Positions 8,695 through 17,907 of a stretch of 64,000 nucleotides of DNA are shown one piece after another. Source of the stretch: Gammaproteobacteria bacterium (lineage in GTDB: Bacteria; Pseudomonadota; Gammaproteobacteria; Natronospirales; REEB76); NCBI GenBank assembly GCA_027315405.1, contig DAHUYB010000097.1, positions 1-64,000 on the forward strand, given 5' to 3'. Under the pieces are notes generated by a model. That model was not told the origin of the DNA. It made no database searches and worked only from the letters and a program-made list of their open reading frames with translations. A program made the translations under genes and the position numbers. Within the stretch, counting starts at the first letter, position 1, and every line of letters begins with the position of its first letter.

Positions 8695-10455
8695 ATGACT
8701 CGCCGCCTGCTTATCGCGATGCCACTGACTATCATTGCGGTCGTCGCTGTTACCCAAATGACATTATTTTACAAGAATTCCGGCTTGCCGTTTAACGTTG
8801 TTACGCGCGGTTCGTCGAGATTCATCGCTCAGTCGCCGGGGATCCCACTGCCGCAGGGCCTAAAGGTGGGCGATGAATTGGATTTACAGCAATCGACACC
8901 AGAGGTGAGGGCAGCATTATTGCAGAATATGAACCTTGGAGCGGGACTCCGATACACCTTCGCGGTGCGGCGCGGCACTCAGATACTCAATGTGCCAGTG
9001 ACAACTCGGGACTTCCCCATTTCTGGCAACCTTCGCTTGAATATCGCTCTCAGCGATGTATTGTTTTTTGCGTTGCTGATCCTGGGTTTGCTCGCGATAT
9101 GGCGGGGTCGCAATCTGGCTGCCTGGGGGCTCGGTTTTTTTGCCGTGGTGATAATCGCGCAAGTCGGTCTGCGCAACTTGCCCCTTCCCGCCACATGGAT
9201 CATGGGGTCAGCAATTCTAGCGGATGCAATTGTGTTTCCGCTCATGTTCGTTGGGCTCTTTCTCATGGCCTATGCGCTGAGCGCAGATGGCCTGCAGCGT
9301 CGCATAAAATGGATATTCTCAGGTGTGTTCGCCCTGTTTTATCTGCTGTTCGTAGCAATAAACTTCATTAGTATATTGAGCTTCGTGCTGTTTAATTTGA
9401 CGCTGATCCCTTCGGGCCTAGCCTCAGTCATAAGCATTGTGTTGCTAGTTGGCTTGGGATCAATCTCCTTCGTATTGCTGATACTGGGGTATGCACGCGC
9501 AGGCGCGGAGCAGCGTCTTCGCATCCGCTGGATTCTATACAGTACAGGCCTAATGCTGCTGGTAATCGTAGTTTCACTGACAGCTTTCCTCAGCGACAAC
9601 CCAGCCTATCAAATGGTGTCCGTAAATATCGGTAATTTCCTTTTTCTACTCGCTGTTATCGGCTATACCTATGCTGTCCTGAGCCAGCGGTTAGTGGATC
9701 TGCGCATCGTCCTCAACCGCACGCTGGTGTACGGTATCATCACCGCCATCGTGGTGGGCGTGTTTGCCGCCATCAACAGCGTGGTGGAGCATGCCACCTT
9801 GGGTCAGGGCGCAAGCCTGTTGCTGGAGCTGATCGTGCCGCTGGCGCTCGGCATCGTGCTCGGCAGCCTGCGTAAGTATGTGGACAGTTATATCAATCGC
9901 TGGCTGTTCCGCCGCCAGTACCGCGCCGAGCAGGCGCTCAACGACTTCGCGCGTACCTGCGGCTTCATCGAACAGCCCGAGCGCTTACTGGACCTGACGG
10001 TGCAGCAGGTGTTTACTCACAGCCACGCGCAGAGTGTGGCGCTCTATGAACGCGAAGCCGCCGGTTACCGCCGGGTGCGCCAACAAGGTACGACAGAATT
10101 CCCGGAGCGTGTGGCAGCCGACGATCTGGCTTTCGTGCGCCTGCGCGCCGGCGACCACGAAGCCGACCTGAATGAAATCACCAGTGCGCTAGGAACGGAC
10201 GGCTACGTGTTCTCGATGGCGGTGCGCGGCCGCCTGATCGGCGCGCTGGCGTGCGGGCCGCGACCGGCGGAGCAATACACCGCGGACGAACGTACACTGC
10301 TCTACCACGTGGCTCAGCAGGCGGGCGCCGCTCTGTATGCGCTGCGCAGCGGTGAGCACGAACGTCTCGTGGATTCGATCGCCAGCGGCACGCTCGACCC
10401 GGCCAGCGCCCGTGAACGCGCGCGCCAGTTGGTGTCCGCCTGGCAGGTGGCTTGA
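8695..10455 (+). CDS. Multi-spanning membrane sensor with PDZ-like and GAF domains, no output domain
   Basis: 586 aa from the ATG at 8695, which has aaaggag upstream. Layout: an N-terminal membrane helix (6-25); a periplasmic PDZ-like segment (about 30-105, PLPQGLKVGDEL); about eight membrane helices (about 115-400); a short helical linker; and a cytoplasmic GAF-like domain (about 430-560). The sequence ends there. No histidine kinase, GGDEF, EAL, phosphatase or HTH domain follows, although relatives of this architecture usually carry one. It may act through a partner protein. The first two thirds look AT-richer than the end, hinting at a mosaic origin. Confidence 0.65.
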   Translation: MTRRLLIAMPLTIIAVVAVTQMTLFYKNSGLPFNVVTRGSSRFIAQSPGIPLPQGLKVGDELDLQQSTPEVRAALLQNMNLGAGLRYTFAVRRGTQILNVPVTTRDFPISGNLRLNIALSDVLFFALLILGLLAIWRGRNLAAWGLGFFAVVIIAQVGLRNLPLPATWIMGSAILADAIVFPLMFVGLFLMAYALSADGLQRRIKWIFSGVFALFYLLFVAINFISILSFVLFNLTLIPSGLASVISIVLLVGLGSISFVLLILGYARAGAEQRLRIRWILYSTGLMLLVIVVSLTAFLSDNPAYQMVSVNIGNFLFLLAVIGYTYAVLSQRLVDLRIVLNRTLVYGIITAIVVGVFAAINSVVEHATLGQGASLLLELIVPLALGIVLGSLRKYVDSYINRWLFRRQYRAEQALNDFARTCGFIEQPERLLDLTVQQVFTHSHAQSVALYEREAAGYRRVRQQGTTEFPERVAADDLAFVRLRAGDHEADLNEITSALGTDGYVFSMAVRGRLIGALACGPRPAEQYTADERTLLYHVAQQAGAALYALRSGEHERLVDSIASGTLDPASARERARQLVSAWQVA

Positions 10456-10623
10456 CCCGGGCGGCAATGACCATGGCGAGGACTGGAGCCCTAATTTGAA
10501 ACTGGGAGCAACGGTCCCGGTCGCGATTCCCAATCACCGCGGCGGGTGGATCGGTGACCGCCCCGGCCGCTTCCACACAACCATGGTTTACAAAAAATTG
10601 TCGGTTGATCCTAGGAGATGGCG

Positions 10624-11088
10624 GTGGCGCGAATCAGCATAGAACTGCCGGAGCAATTCCCATTCAGCACCGAACTCGAGGTGCGCGTGGGCGATTTGAA
10701 CTACGGCAATCATCTGGGCAATGACCGAGTGTTAACGCTGATTCACGAAGCACGTCGGCGTTTTCTGGAGTCTCTGGGCCTGGAAGAAATTGGCGCAGAC
10801 GGCTTGGGTTTTGTGATCGCCGATGCCGCAGTCGTCTACCGCGCCCAGGCATTCTATGGCGACCGCTTGCGCATTGAGGTGGCGGCCGGGAATTTCGGCA
10901 GCCGCGGCTGTGACTTTTATTACCGCATCGCTCATGTTAACGATAGCCGCGTGGTGGCGGAAGCCAAAACCGGCGTGGTGTGCTTCGATTTTCCTGCGCA
11001 AAAGACCATAAGCTTTCCGGTGAAAGTGCTTACCAAGCTGCGTGGCAGTGTGGGTCAGGAAACTCACTTAACGGCACGACTGCGCTAG
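10624..11088 (+). CDS. Acyl-CoA thioesterase-like hotdog protein
   Basis: About 154 aa. The start is ambiguous: ATG 10618 is only a base from GGAG (10614-10617), whereas GTG 10624 has a normal 6-base spacing, so I prefer GTG. The N-terminal part has the 4-hydroxybenzoyl-CoA thioesterase pattern: VRVGDLNYGNHLGND with the DxNxxxH-like active region, a helix, then beta strands VVYRAQAFYGD and AKTGVVCFDF. Such enzymes hydrolyse acyl-CoAs. It lies directly before fadE on the same strand, so a role in fatty-acid turnover is plausible but inferred. Confidence 0.8.
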   Translation: MARISIELPEQFPFSTELEVRVGDLNYGNHLGNDRVLTLIHEARRRFLESLGLEEIGADGLGFVIADAAVVYRAQAFYGDRLRIEVAAGNFGSRGCDFYYRIAHVNDSRVVAEAKTGVVCFDFPAQKTISFPVKVLTKLRGSVGQETHLTARLR

Positions 11089-11161
11089 AGTATAGTCTCC
11101 CGGGAGTGAATCCGGCGGTGCGGCGCGCAGCGGCCCACCTTTTCAGCAACAAAAATCAGGT

Positions 11162-13705
11162 GTGGACCACTTGCCCTGGATCATCGCCTTCGTTATCTGG
11201 TTGCTAATCTTCATCATCGGCAGCATGGTGCTGGCTTACTTGCGCACCTCGCTGCTGACTGCAAGCGGCCTGTACCTGTTGTATCTCATCATTTATACGC
11301 TGTTAGGACCGGGACCCGATTGGCTGACGCTGCTGTTCTGGATCATGTTTCTGGTCATTCTGGTTCCGCTTAACATCAAAGAATTGCGCCGCCATTGGAT
11401 CAGCAAACCATTGCTGGATGTGTTCCGCCAGGTCCTGCCGGAAATGTCCGAGACCGAGGCGGCGGCACTTGAAGCCGGTAGTGTATGGTGGGACGGCGAA
11501 TTGTTCAGCGGCAAGCCCAACTGGAAGAAGCTGCTGGATACGCCGGTGCCGAAACTCAGTGAGGAGGAGCAGGCGTTCCTGGAAGGTCCGGTGGACGAGC
11601 TTTGCGGCATGCTCGACGAATGGAAAATCACCCACGAATGGGGTGACCTGCCGCCCCCGGTGTGGGAATACCTCAAGAAACAGGGATTCTTCGCCTATAT
11701 CATCCCGAAACAATACGGCGGCAAGCAATTCTCGGCGCTCATGAATTCCGAGACCCTGGCGAAAGTCGCGACTCGCAGCCCCACGGCCGCTTCCATCATG
11801 GCGGTGCCCAATTCCCTCGGTCCCGCGGAGCTGTTGCTGCGTTACGGCACCGACGAACAGAAAAATCATTATCTGCCGCGGCTGGCCAGCGGCGAAGTGG
11901 TACCGTGCTTCGCGCTGACCTCACCCACCGCCGGCTCCGATGCCGGCGCCATTACCGATTACGGCGTAGTCTGCAAAGATATGTGGGAAGGCAAGGAAAT
12001 CACCGGTATCCGTCTCAACTGGAACAAACGTTACATCACCCTCGCACCCATCGCGACCCTCATCGGATTGGCTTTCAAACTTTATGACCCCGAGCACCTG
12101 GTGGGCACCAAGGATGAATACGGCATTACCTGTGCGCTGATCCCGAGAGACACATCCGGGATCAGCATCGGCCGGCGGCATTTCCCGCTCAATATCCCGT
12201 TCCAGAACGGCCCGATCCACGGTAAGGACGTGTTCGTTCCGGTTGATGCCATCATCGGCGGCATGCCGATGGCGGGCCAGGGCTGGCGCATGCTGATGGA
12301 ATGCCTGGGCGCTGGCCGCGCCATTTCCCTGCCTTCCAACACCACCGGTGGCGCGCGTCTGGCCGTGTACACCACCGGCGCCTATACCCGCGTACGCAAA
12401 CAATTCCACATCGCCATCGCCAAGTTCGAAGGCATAGATGAGGTGTTGGGACGCATGGGTGGATTGCTGTATTCCATGGAAGCGGTGCGCACCATGACCG
12501 CCGCGTCCATTGACCAGGGTGAGGAACCGGCCGTGTGTGCCGCGATTTCCAAATATCACGTCACCGAGATGGGGCGCGTGGTCGGCAACGATGCCATGGA
12601 TATCCATGGCGGCAAAGGCATCCAGCTCGGGCCGCGCAACTATCTCGGACGCGGCTATGAATCCATCCCCATCGCCATCACCGTGGAAGGCGCCAACATC
12701 CTGACCCGTAATCTGATGATCTACGGCCAGGGCGCCATTCGCTGCCACCCCTACGTGCTCAAGGAAATGCGCGCCGCCTCCATGGCTGAACATGCGAACC
12801 TGGCCGCCGCCCAGGCAGCTACCGATGAACAGCGCAACGCGGCTGTCAATGAACACAACGCCGCTCTCCGGCAATTCGATGATGCGGTGTTTGGCCATAT
12901 CGGGCTGGCGCTCAGCAATACCGCGCGCTCACTGGTGTTGGCGCTCACCAATGCAAAATTCATCCAAGTGCCGATGCAAGGCCCAACCCGGCGTTTCTAC
13001 CAGCACATCAACCGTTTCAGCGCCGCTTTTGTGCTGGCATCGGATGCCGCCATGCTAACCATGGGCGGCTCACTCAAACGCAAGGAAAAACTCTCGGCGC
13101 GCCTCGGCGACATGCTGAGCTACATGTATATCGCTTCGGCGGTGCTCAAGCGCTACGAGGATCAAGGCCGACAAAGCCAGGACTTACCATTGGTGGAATG
13201 GGCCTGCCGCCAGGCGCTCTATCAGCTGCAAGAGCAGATGCACGGTTTCCTGCGCAACTTCCCCAACCGCTGGGTTGCCGCTGCCTTGCGCTTCCTGATT
13301 TTCACCCGCGGGCGCACATATTCGGCGCCGCCGGATGAATGCGGCCACCGTGTTGCCGAGTTGATAAGCACTCCAAGCGCTACCCGCGAACGCCTGACCC
13401 GCAATACCTACACCGGTGACAAACACAGTGCTGTGGGCATGTTTGCGGAGGCACTTGTGCTGGCCCTAGAACTGGAACCGCTGGAAAAGAAAATTCATAC
13501 CGCCATACACGCGGGCGAACTCAAGCCTGCGCCCCAGGTTTCACCGGTGGACGCTGCCCGTAGCGCGGGCATTATCAGCGAACTCGAAGCCCGGCAGCTG
13601 CATCGTCTTGCAGAACTCACTAGCGAGATTTGCGCGGTGGATGATTTCGCTCCGGATGAATTGGGCACCAAGCCTTTCCCGCAGCCTCACCCAGCACGGG
13701 CTTAA
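11162..13705 (+). CDS. fadE: Acyl-CoA dehydrogenase, FadE type
   Basis: An 847-aa enzyme starting GTG. It has two to three N-terminal membrane helices (1-70) as in E. coli FadE, then the long acyl-CoA dehydrogenase body. Characteristic stretches include CFALTSPTAGSDAGAI, NKRYITLAPIATLIGLAFKL, RRHFPLNIPFQNGPIHGKDV, GGKGIQLGP and VEGANILTRNLMIYGQGAIR, all closely matching FadE. It catalyses the first FAD-dependent step of beta-oxidation. The matching FadI-type thiolase is at 35877-37169 and not in an operon with it. The ribosome site is weak, so the exact start is less sure. Confidence 0.95.
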   Translation: MDHLPWIIAFVIWLLIFIIGSMVLAYLRTSLLTASGLYLLYLIIYTLLGPGPDWLTLLFWIMFLVILVPLNIKELRRHWISKPLLDVFRQVLPEMSETEAAALEAGSVWWDGELFSGKPNWKKLLDTPVPKLSEEEQAFLEGPVDELCGMLDEWKITHEWGDLPPPVWEYLKKQGFFAYIIPKQYGGKQFSALMNSETLAKVATRSPTAASIMAVPNSLGPAELLLRYGTDEQKNHYLPRLASGEVVPCFALTSPTAGSDAGAITDYGVVCKDMWEGKEITGIRLNWNKRYITLAPIATLIGLAFKLYDPEHLVGTKDEYGITCALIPRDTSGISIGRRHFPLNIPFQNGPIHGKDVFVPVDAIIGGMPMAGQGWRMLMECLGAGRAISLPSNTTGGARLAVYTTGAYTRVRKQFHIAIAKFEGIDEVLGRMGGLLYSMEAVRTMTAASIDQGEEPAVCAAISKYHVTEMGRVVGNDAMDIHGGKGIQLGPRNYLGRGYESIPIAITVEGANILTRNLMIYGQGAIRCHPYVLKEMRAASMAEHANLAAAQAATDEQRNAAVNEHNAALRQFDDAVFGHIGLALSNTARSLVLALTNAKFIQVPMQGPTRRFYQHINRFSAAFVLASDAAMLTMGGSLKRKEKLSARLGDMLSYMYIASAVLKRYEDQGRQSQDLPLVEWACRQALYQLQEQMHGFLRNFPNRWVAAALRFLIFTRGRTYSAPPDECGHRVAELISTPSATRERLTRNTYTGDKHSAVGMFAEALVLALELEPLEKKIHTAIHAGELKPAPQVSPVDAARSAGIISELEARQLHRLAELTSEICAVDDFAPDELGTKPFPQPHPARA

Positions 13706-13761
13706 TGTCTGCTACCAGTCGAACAATAATTCCCTGCATTCTGGATTAAAGTTAAAAGTTA

Positions 13762-15096
13762 ATGGCTGCCAGTACCGTCATCTACGAAGTCACGGTTGAT
13801 GCCGACGCGGACATCCTCGCGGAGTGCGACGCCTGGTTGACACAGCACGTGCATGACATGCTGCAGCTTCCAGGTTTCATGGATGCAAACATCCTGCGTC
13901 CTGAGACTGCTTCCGCCGCTAACGAATCGCTCCCAGTACGTCGAGTGGTTCAGTACATGGTGGCGAGCCAGGCCGATCTCGATCATTACCTTCAGGAGCA
14001 CGCTCCGCGCATGCGCGCCGAAGCGGCGGCGCGCTTTGGCAACAGCATGCGCACCAGCCGCCGGATCTTGGATAAACACGGCGTGGAATTACCGGATATC
14101 AGCATCGCCGGCACAGCAATCGCGACGGCAGAACCGATTGTGTTGCACTGCCTCAACTGTGGCGCGCCGCTTACCGGAAAATTTTGCCCCAATTGCGGCC
14201 AGCAGAACCACACTTACGCTGCGCCCCTGTGGGGCGTCATCAATGATTTCTTCGGCAATCATTTCGGCTTCGATACAAAATTTTTTCACAGCATCCTGCC
14301 GCTGCTGTTCCGCCCGGGATTCCTGTCGCGCGAATACTCCGCCGGACACCGGGTGCGCTATATCAATCCGCTACGCCTGTACATCTTCAGCAGCATCATG
14401 CTGTTTTTCATCGCCTGGACGGTCGCCTCCCCGCAAATAGCGAGATTCAACCATGCCAACTGTCTTGGCTACAGCAACTGTAGCGTAAACAGCAAGTTAT
14501 TCTCGTCCGATCAGCAGAACCTATACACCAATCCCACCCCATCGGACAAACAAAAACAACTAATCGCAAGCGGCACACAAAACAAAGCAGCTGATGTCGC
14601 AGCCACTGCGGCACAAAATGACTCAGTATCGGGGGAGATGTTCGGCAAGAAATTTACCATGTCCAAGACCGAATTCAAGGCCCGGCTCATCCATGACTTC
14701 GAAACCTATCTACCCAAGATGATGTTCGTGTTTTTGCCGCTGGTGGCGCTGCTGCTGAAGCTATTCTACCTACGCTCGAAACGCTACTACATGGAACACC
14801 TGATATTCACCCTGCACAATCACGCCTTCGTATACACGGCCATGATCTTCATTCTGCTGGCTGGAATGTTAGGCACCCATTTCCCAGGGCTGGCGGTGCC
14901 GGTACGCTACTTCAAGGACCTGGTCGGCTGGTACATCGTGGTTTACATCTTCCTCGCCATGTTGTTCTATTACCGCCAGTCCTTTATCAAGACCCTGGTC
15001 AAGTTCCTGCTGCTCGGCTTCATCTATTGGCTCACGCTCATCATTACGTTCGTGCTGGGCGTCGTCTTGATCCTTACCGAGGTGCTGGCGGTTTAG
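13762..15096 (+). CDS. DUF4286 / DUF3667 fusion membrane protein
   Basis: 444 aa in two parts. Residues 1-110 resemble DUF4286, a small ferredoxin-like fold (YEVTVDADADILAECDAWL ... YMVASQADLDHYLQEHAPRMR). Residues 130-444 resemble DUF3667: a zinc-ribbon with C-x2-C pairs (CLNCGAPLTGKFCPNCGQ), the segment FHSILPLLFRPGFLSREY, then four to five membrane helices. The functions of both domains are unknown. DUF3667 is usually encoded alone, so the fusion is notable. Its end overlaps the convergent cyclase gene by four bases. Confidence 0.7.
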   Translation: MAASTVIYEVTVDADADILAECDAWLTQHVHDMLQLPGFMDANILRPETASAANESLPVRRVVQYMVASQADLDHYLQEHAPRMRAEAAARFGNSMRTSRRILDKHGVELPDISIAGTAIATAEPIVLHCLNCGAPLTGKFCPNCGQQNHTYAAPLWGVINDFFGNHFGFDTKFFHSILPLLFRPGFLSREYSAGHRVRYINPLRLYIFSSIMLFFIAWTVASPQIARFNHANCLGYSNCSVNSKLFSSDQQNLYTNPTPSDKQKQLIASGTQNKAADVAATAAQNDSVSGEMFGKKFTMSKTEFKARLIHDFETYLPKMMFVFLPLVALLLKLFYLRSKRYYMEHLIFTLHNHAFVYTAMIFILLAGMLGTHFPGLAVPVRYFKDLVGWYIVVYIFLAMLFYYRQSFIKTLVKFLLLGFIYWLTLIITFVLGVVLILTEVLAV

Positions 15097-16943
15097 GCGC
15101 ACACCCGGTTGCGTCCCGAATGTTTGGCGGCGTAGAGTTTTTCATCGGCAGCAGCGATCAAAGCGTCCACCGCATAATTGGGTGGCGCAGCGGCAACACC
15201 GAAACTGATGGTGACCCTCAATCCCGGCTCGAGTTTGCCCCATTCGTAGGACTCCACCTGCCGGCGGATTTTCTCGCATACCGCCGCGGCGTTCTCTCGC
15301 GAGGTCTCGGGAAAGCACAGCAAGAACTCTTCGCCGCCATAGCGGGCGATGATGTCGATGGAGCGGCATTGCGCACGCAGGATATTTGCCATCACCCGCA
15401 GCACATCGTCACCCACCATGTGCGAAAAACGGTCATTGACCACCTTGAAATGGTCAATGTCCGCCATCACCAGGGCCAGATCGCGTTGGTAGCGTTCGGC
15501 GCGGCTGACCTCAAGGCCGAGGCGGCTGTCCAGGTAGCGGCGGTTGTAAAGGCCGGTCAGTCCATCCTCGAGGGTCTGCCGCTGAAGTCTGAGCAGCAAT
15601 TCCTCCTTTTCCCGGTTGGTGCTGCGCAATGATTCGGTGAGCGCGTGCAATTCATCTTTCTGTTCCGCCAGATCGCGGGTGCGGGCGCTCACCCGTTGCT
15701 CCAGTTCATTGCGGCTATGCTCCAGTTCTTCAAACAAACGCGCATTGGCGATGGCGATGGCAGCCTGACTGGCGAATGTCATGAGCAAATTTACATGGGA
15801 TTCGCTGAACATGCCGCCGGTGTAGCTCTGCACGCTCAATACACCCATCACCCGCTCACGATAAGCCATGGGTACTGCAATCAGCGACTGTGTCTGTGGT
15901 GTGTCACCGATGTGAATGATGATGCGTTTGAATTCGCTGCCTTCCTCCTGCCAGTCGCGGATAAAGGCCGGCTGATTGTGACTGACCACCCAGCCCATGA
16001 TGCCCACGCCCAGGCTCTGGCGCCGTTGCGGCTGGCGTCCCTGCGGATTGTGATGCAAACGGATATCTATTTCCCGCGAGCTGTCGTCATACAGCGCCAA
16101 CATGAAGGTATCGAATTCCACCAGACTGCGGCTCTCGCGAAAAATAAGCTCCAGCAGTTCGTCGAGAACCAGCGAGCTGCTCACCGCCTTGCCTACGCGG
16201 TTCACCGCCACCAGTTCATCTACCTTGGTTTCGAGTGCGCGCCGCGTATCTGCCAAGCGCCTCACGATCAACACGATCAATGCCAGTACAATAAGAAACA
16301 GCACAAACGTGGGGGAGTCCAGCCGGTTGTAAACCAACGCCGTAAATACCGCGAGCGGAATGGCTGCCAAGTCAACTACGGCGGCAAAAAATCCAAACGC
16401 TTTGCGCCAGTCATAATTTTCAAGCCAAGCGATGACGGCCAAAAACAGCATGTTCAACAGCTGCATAAACAGCGCCAGCATGATGATCAACAGCACATCG
16501 CGCGGGACGAGCCGCAGGAGCGGCACGTCGCCGCCAAAAAATTGATACAGGCCGCCGGTGGTCAGGATGACGAACACCATCATCCCGGAATTGTGCAAGG
16601 CCCGTACAAACATGAGCCGCGTGCCATTGCGCGCATTGCCCCACGGTAGCAGCGGCCATATGAAGGCCGCGATACCGACAATCCAAGCGGCCTGCAGCGT
16701 ACCGAAGATCAGAATGCTCGCGAACTGCACCACCCTATCGAGGGACACATAACCTACGTGCGGCGCCGGGAACCCAAAGGCGGCCACCGCGATTCCGAAC
16801 AACACGAAACCGACGAACGCCGGCGAGCTGCCTATCTGCAAGTGCAGATGTAACGACAGGTAAACGAGGAGCGCCAAACTGCTGACGGCAAGCAATCCCG
16901 CGTAACTCAGTGATATGTGTGGAATGCTTCTTATATTGAGCAT
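15093..16943 (-). CDS. Membrane diguanylate cyclase (membrane sensor, GAF, GGDEF)
   Basis: 616 aa. About seven N-terminal membrane helices (1-235) are followed by a GAF domain (about 255-410), a coiled coil (about 410-455) and a C-terminal GGDEF domain (about 455-616). The active-site loop reads GGEEF, and an RxxD inhibitory site (RSID) sits five residues before it, so it should make cyclic di-GMP with product feedback. It is a single gene, convergent with the DUF3667 gene and divergent from the lipoprotein at 17108. The ligand of the membrane or GAF part is unknown. Confidence 0.9.
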   Translation of the reverse strand: MLNIRSIPHISLSYAGLLAVSSLALLVYLSLHLHLQIGSSPAFVGFVLFGIAVAAFGFPAPHVGYVSLDRVVQFASILIFGTLQAAWIVGIAAFIWPLLPWGNARNGTRLMFVRALHNSGMMVFVILTTGGLYQFFGGDVPLLRLVPRDVLLIIMLALFMQLLNMLFLAVIAWLENYDWRKAFGFFAAVVDLAAIPLAVFTALVYNRLDSPTFVLFLIVLALIVLIVRRLADTRRALETKVDELVAVNRVGKAVSSSLVLDELLELIFRESRSLVEFDTFMLALYDDSSREIDIRLHHNPQGRQPQRRQSLGVGIMGWVVSHNQPAFIRDWQEEGSEFKRIIIHIGDTPQTQSLIAVPMAYRERVMGVLSVQSYTGGMFSESHVNLLMTFASQAAIAIANARLFEELEHSRNELEQRVSARTRDLAEQKDELHALTESLRSTNREKEELLLRLQRQTLEDGLTGLYNRRYLDSRLGLEVSRAERYQRDLALVMADIDHFKVVNDRFSHMVGDDVLRVMANILRAQCRSIDIIARYGGEEFLLCFPETSRENAAAVCEKIRRQVESYEWGKLEPGLRVTISFGVAAAPPNYAVDALIAAADEKLYAAKHSGRNRVCA

Positions 16944-17107
16944 AACTTCCCTGGGCTGCGAATTTCGGCCACCCTAAACCGCTCGCTGGGACACAATAAG
17001 CTAGCAAGTCTAGGAATTAGCCTCTCCCGGCGGGAACCTGCGTGCTAGACTGATGGCCTAAAACCCCAGGTAACCCCGGTTTTATGGGGGAAACGGTATC
17101 TATTATT

Positions 17108-17668
17108 ATGAAACACTCCTTCACCTTCTTTTTAGCCGCTGTGTGCATTGTTCTCGTGGGCTGCGCGCCGCGGGTGTTGGTGGAACATGACAACACCACG
17201 CGGTTCTCCAATCTTCATACCTTCGCCTGGGTAAGTCCACCCCAGGGAAAGGTGCGAAATCCGATTCTTGACAGCCAGATCCTGGAAGAACGGGTGCAAC
17301 GCGCCGCGGTGGCCGATCTTTCCGGCCGCGGTTACACGCGAACCACACCGGATCAGAACCCGGATTTTATCATTACCTATCACACCGTTGGTAAGGAGAA
17401 GCTGCAAAGCACCGGCTCGAGCTTCAGCTTTGGCTTCATTGATGCCTTCCCCAGGGGCTTTGGCAGCGTGATCGTCCCAGTGGGCAACGATGTGCAATCC
17501 CGCGAACAGGGCACGCTGATGTTGGACATCATTGACGGCCACAGCAAGCGGCTGGTGTGGCGCGGCTGGACCAGTGACTGGGTCAGCCAGGATAATTATT
17601 CCCAACAGGCGATCACCGAGGCCGTCGAGGAAATCCTTGCCAAGTTCCCGCCAAAACCGCGGTCGTAA
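17108..17668 (+). CDS. DUF4136 family lipoprotein
   Basis: 186 aa from ATG 17108. The signal peptide MKHSFTFFLAAVCIVLVGC ends in a lipobox with Cys19, so the protein is anchored to a membrane. The mature part fits DUF4136: FAWV near the start, a helix LEERVQRAAVADLSGRGY, PDFIITYH, and the C-terminal pattern TLMLDIIDGHSKRLVWRGW followed by a helix with AVEEILAKFPP. The function is unknown. The alternative ATG at 17084 would add eight residues and spoil the signal. Confidence 0.82.
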   Translation: MKHSFTFFLAAVCIVLVGCAPRVLVEHDNTTRFSNLHTFAWVSPPQGKVRNPILDSQILEERVQRAAVADLSGRGYTRTTPDQNPDFIITYHTVGKEKLQSTGSSFSFGFIDAFPRGFGSVIVPVGNDVQSREQGTLMLDIIDGHSKRLVWRGWTSDWVSQDNYSQQAITEAVEEILAKFPPKPRS

Positions 17669-17715
17669 ACCGCAGCACGGCACTGCTCACAAACGTCAGG
17701 GAACCGGATTAGATC

Positions 17716-17907
17716 GTGGCCAAGGTTGCAACGCCCCGCGCCATCCAGCCGGTGTTGCCGACGCCCACCGAAAATCAGGACTTCATGCTTCCGGGCGCCA
17801 AGCGGACCGGAATAGAAATCTTGCGCACTGCGGCAGGCATCGCCGCCGGCAACGTCTACGCAGTACTGCCTTCCAGTATCGGCCTAAACAGTCTCCCGCT
17901 GTCATGA
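17716..17907 (+). CDS. Possible small protein coupled to dinB
   Basis: A 63-aa frame starting GTG whose TGA overlaps the dinB ATG (ATGA). This arrangement would give translational coupling. No family is recognisable, the ribosome site is weak and the composition is unremarkable, so it may be a chance frame through the dinB leader. Confidence 0.25.
   Translation: MAKVATPRAIQPVLPTPTENQDFMLPGAKRTGIEILRTAAGIAAGNVYAVLPSSIGLNSLPLS

Noticed and set aside
8396-8698. 100-codon frame in the S10/sensor divergent region
   Set aside because: Starts inside the S10 gene on the other strand and shows only Arg/Ala-rich noise.
10456-10617. Possible small gene between the sensor and the thioesterase
   Set aside because: Frames on both strands lack ribosome sites and protein-like composition.
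11921-12898. 325-codon frame antisense to fadE
   Set aside because: Shadow of a strongly conserved enzyme; composition is not protein-like.
15645-16649. 334-codon frame antisense to the diguanylate cyclase
   Set aside because: Gln/His-rich shadow frame with no family features.
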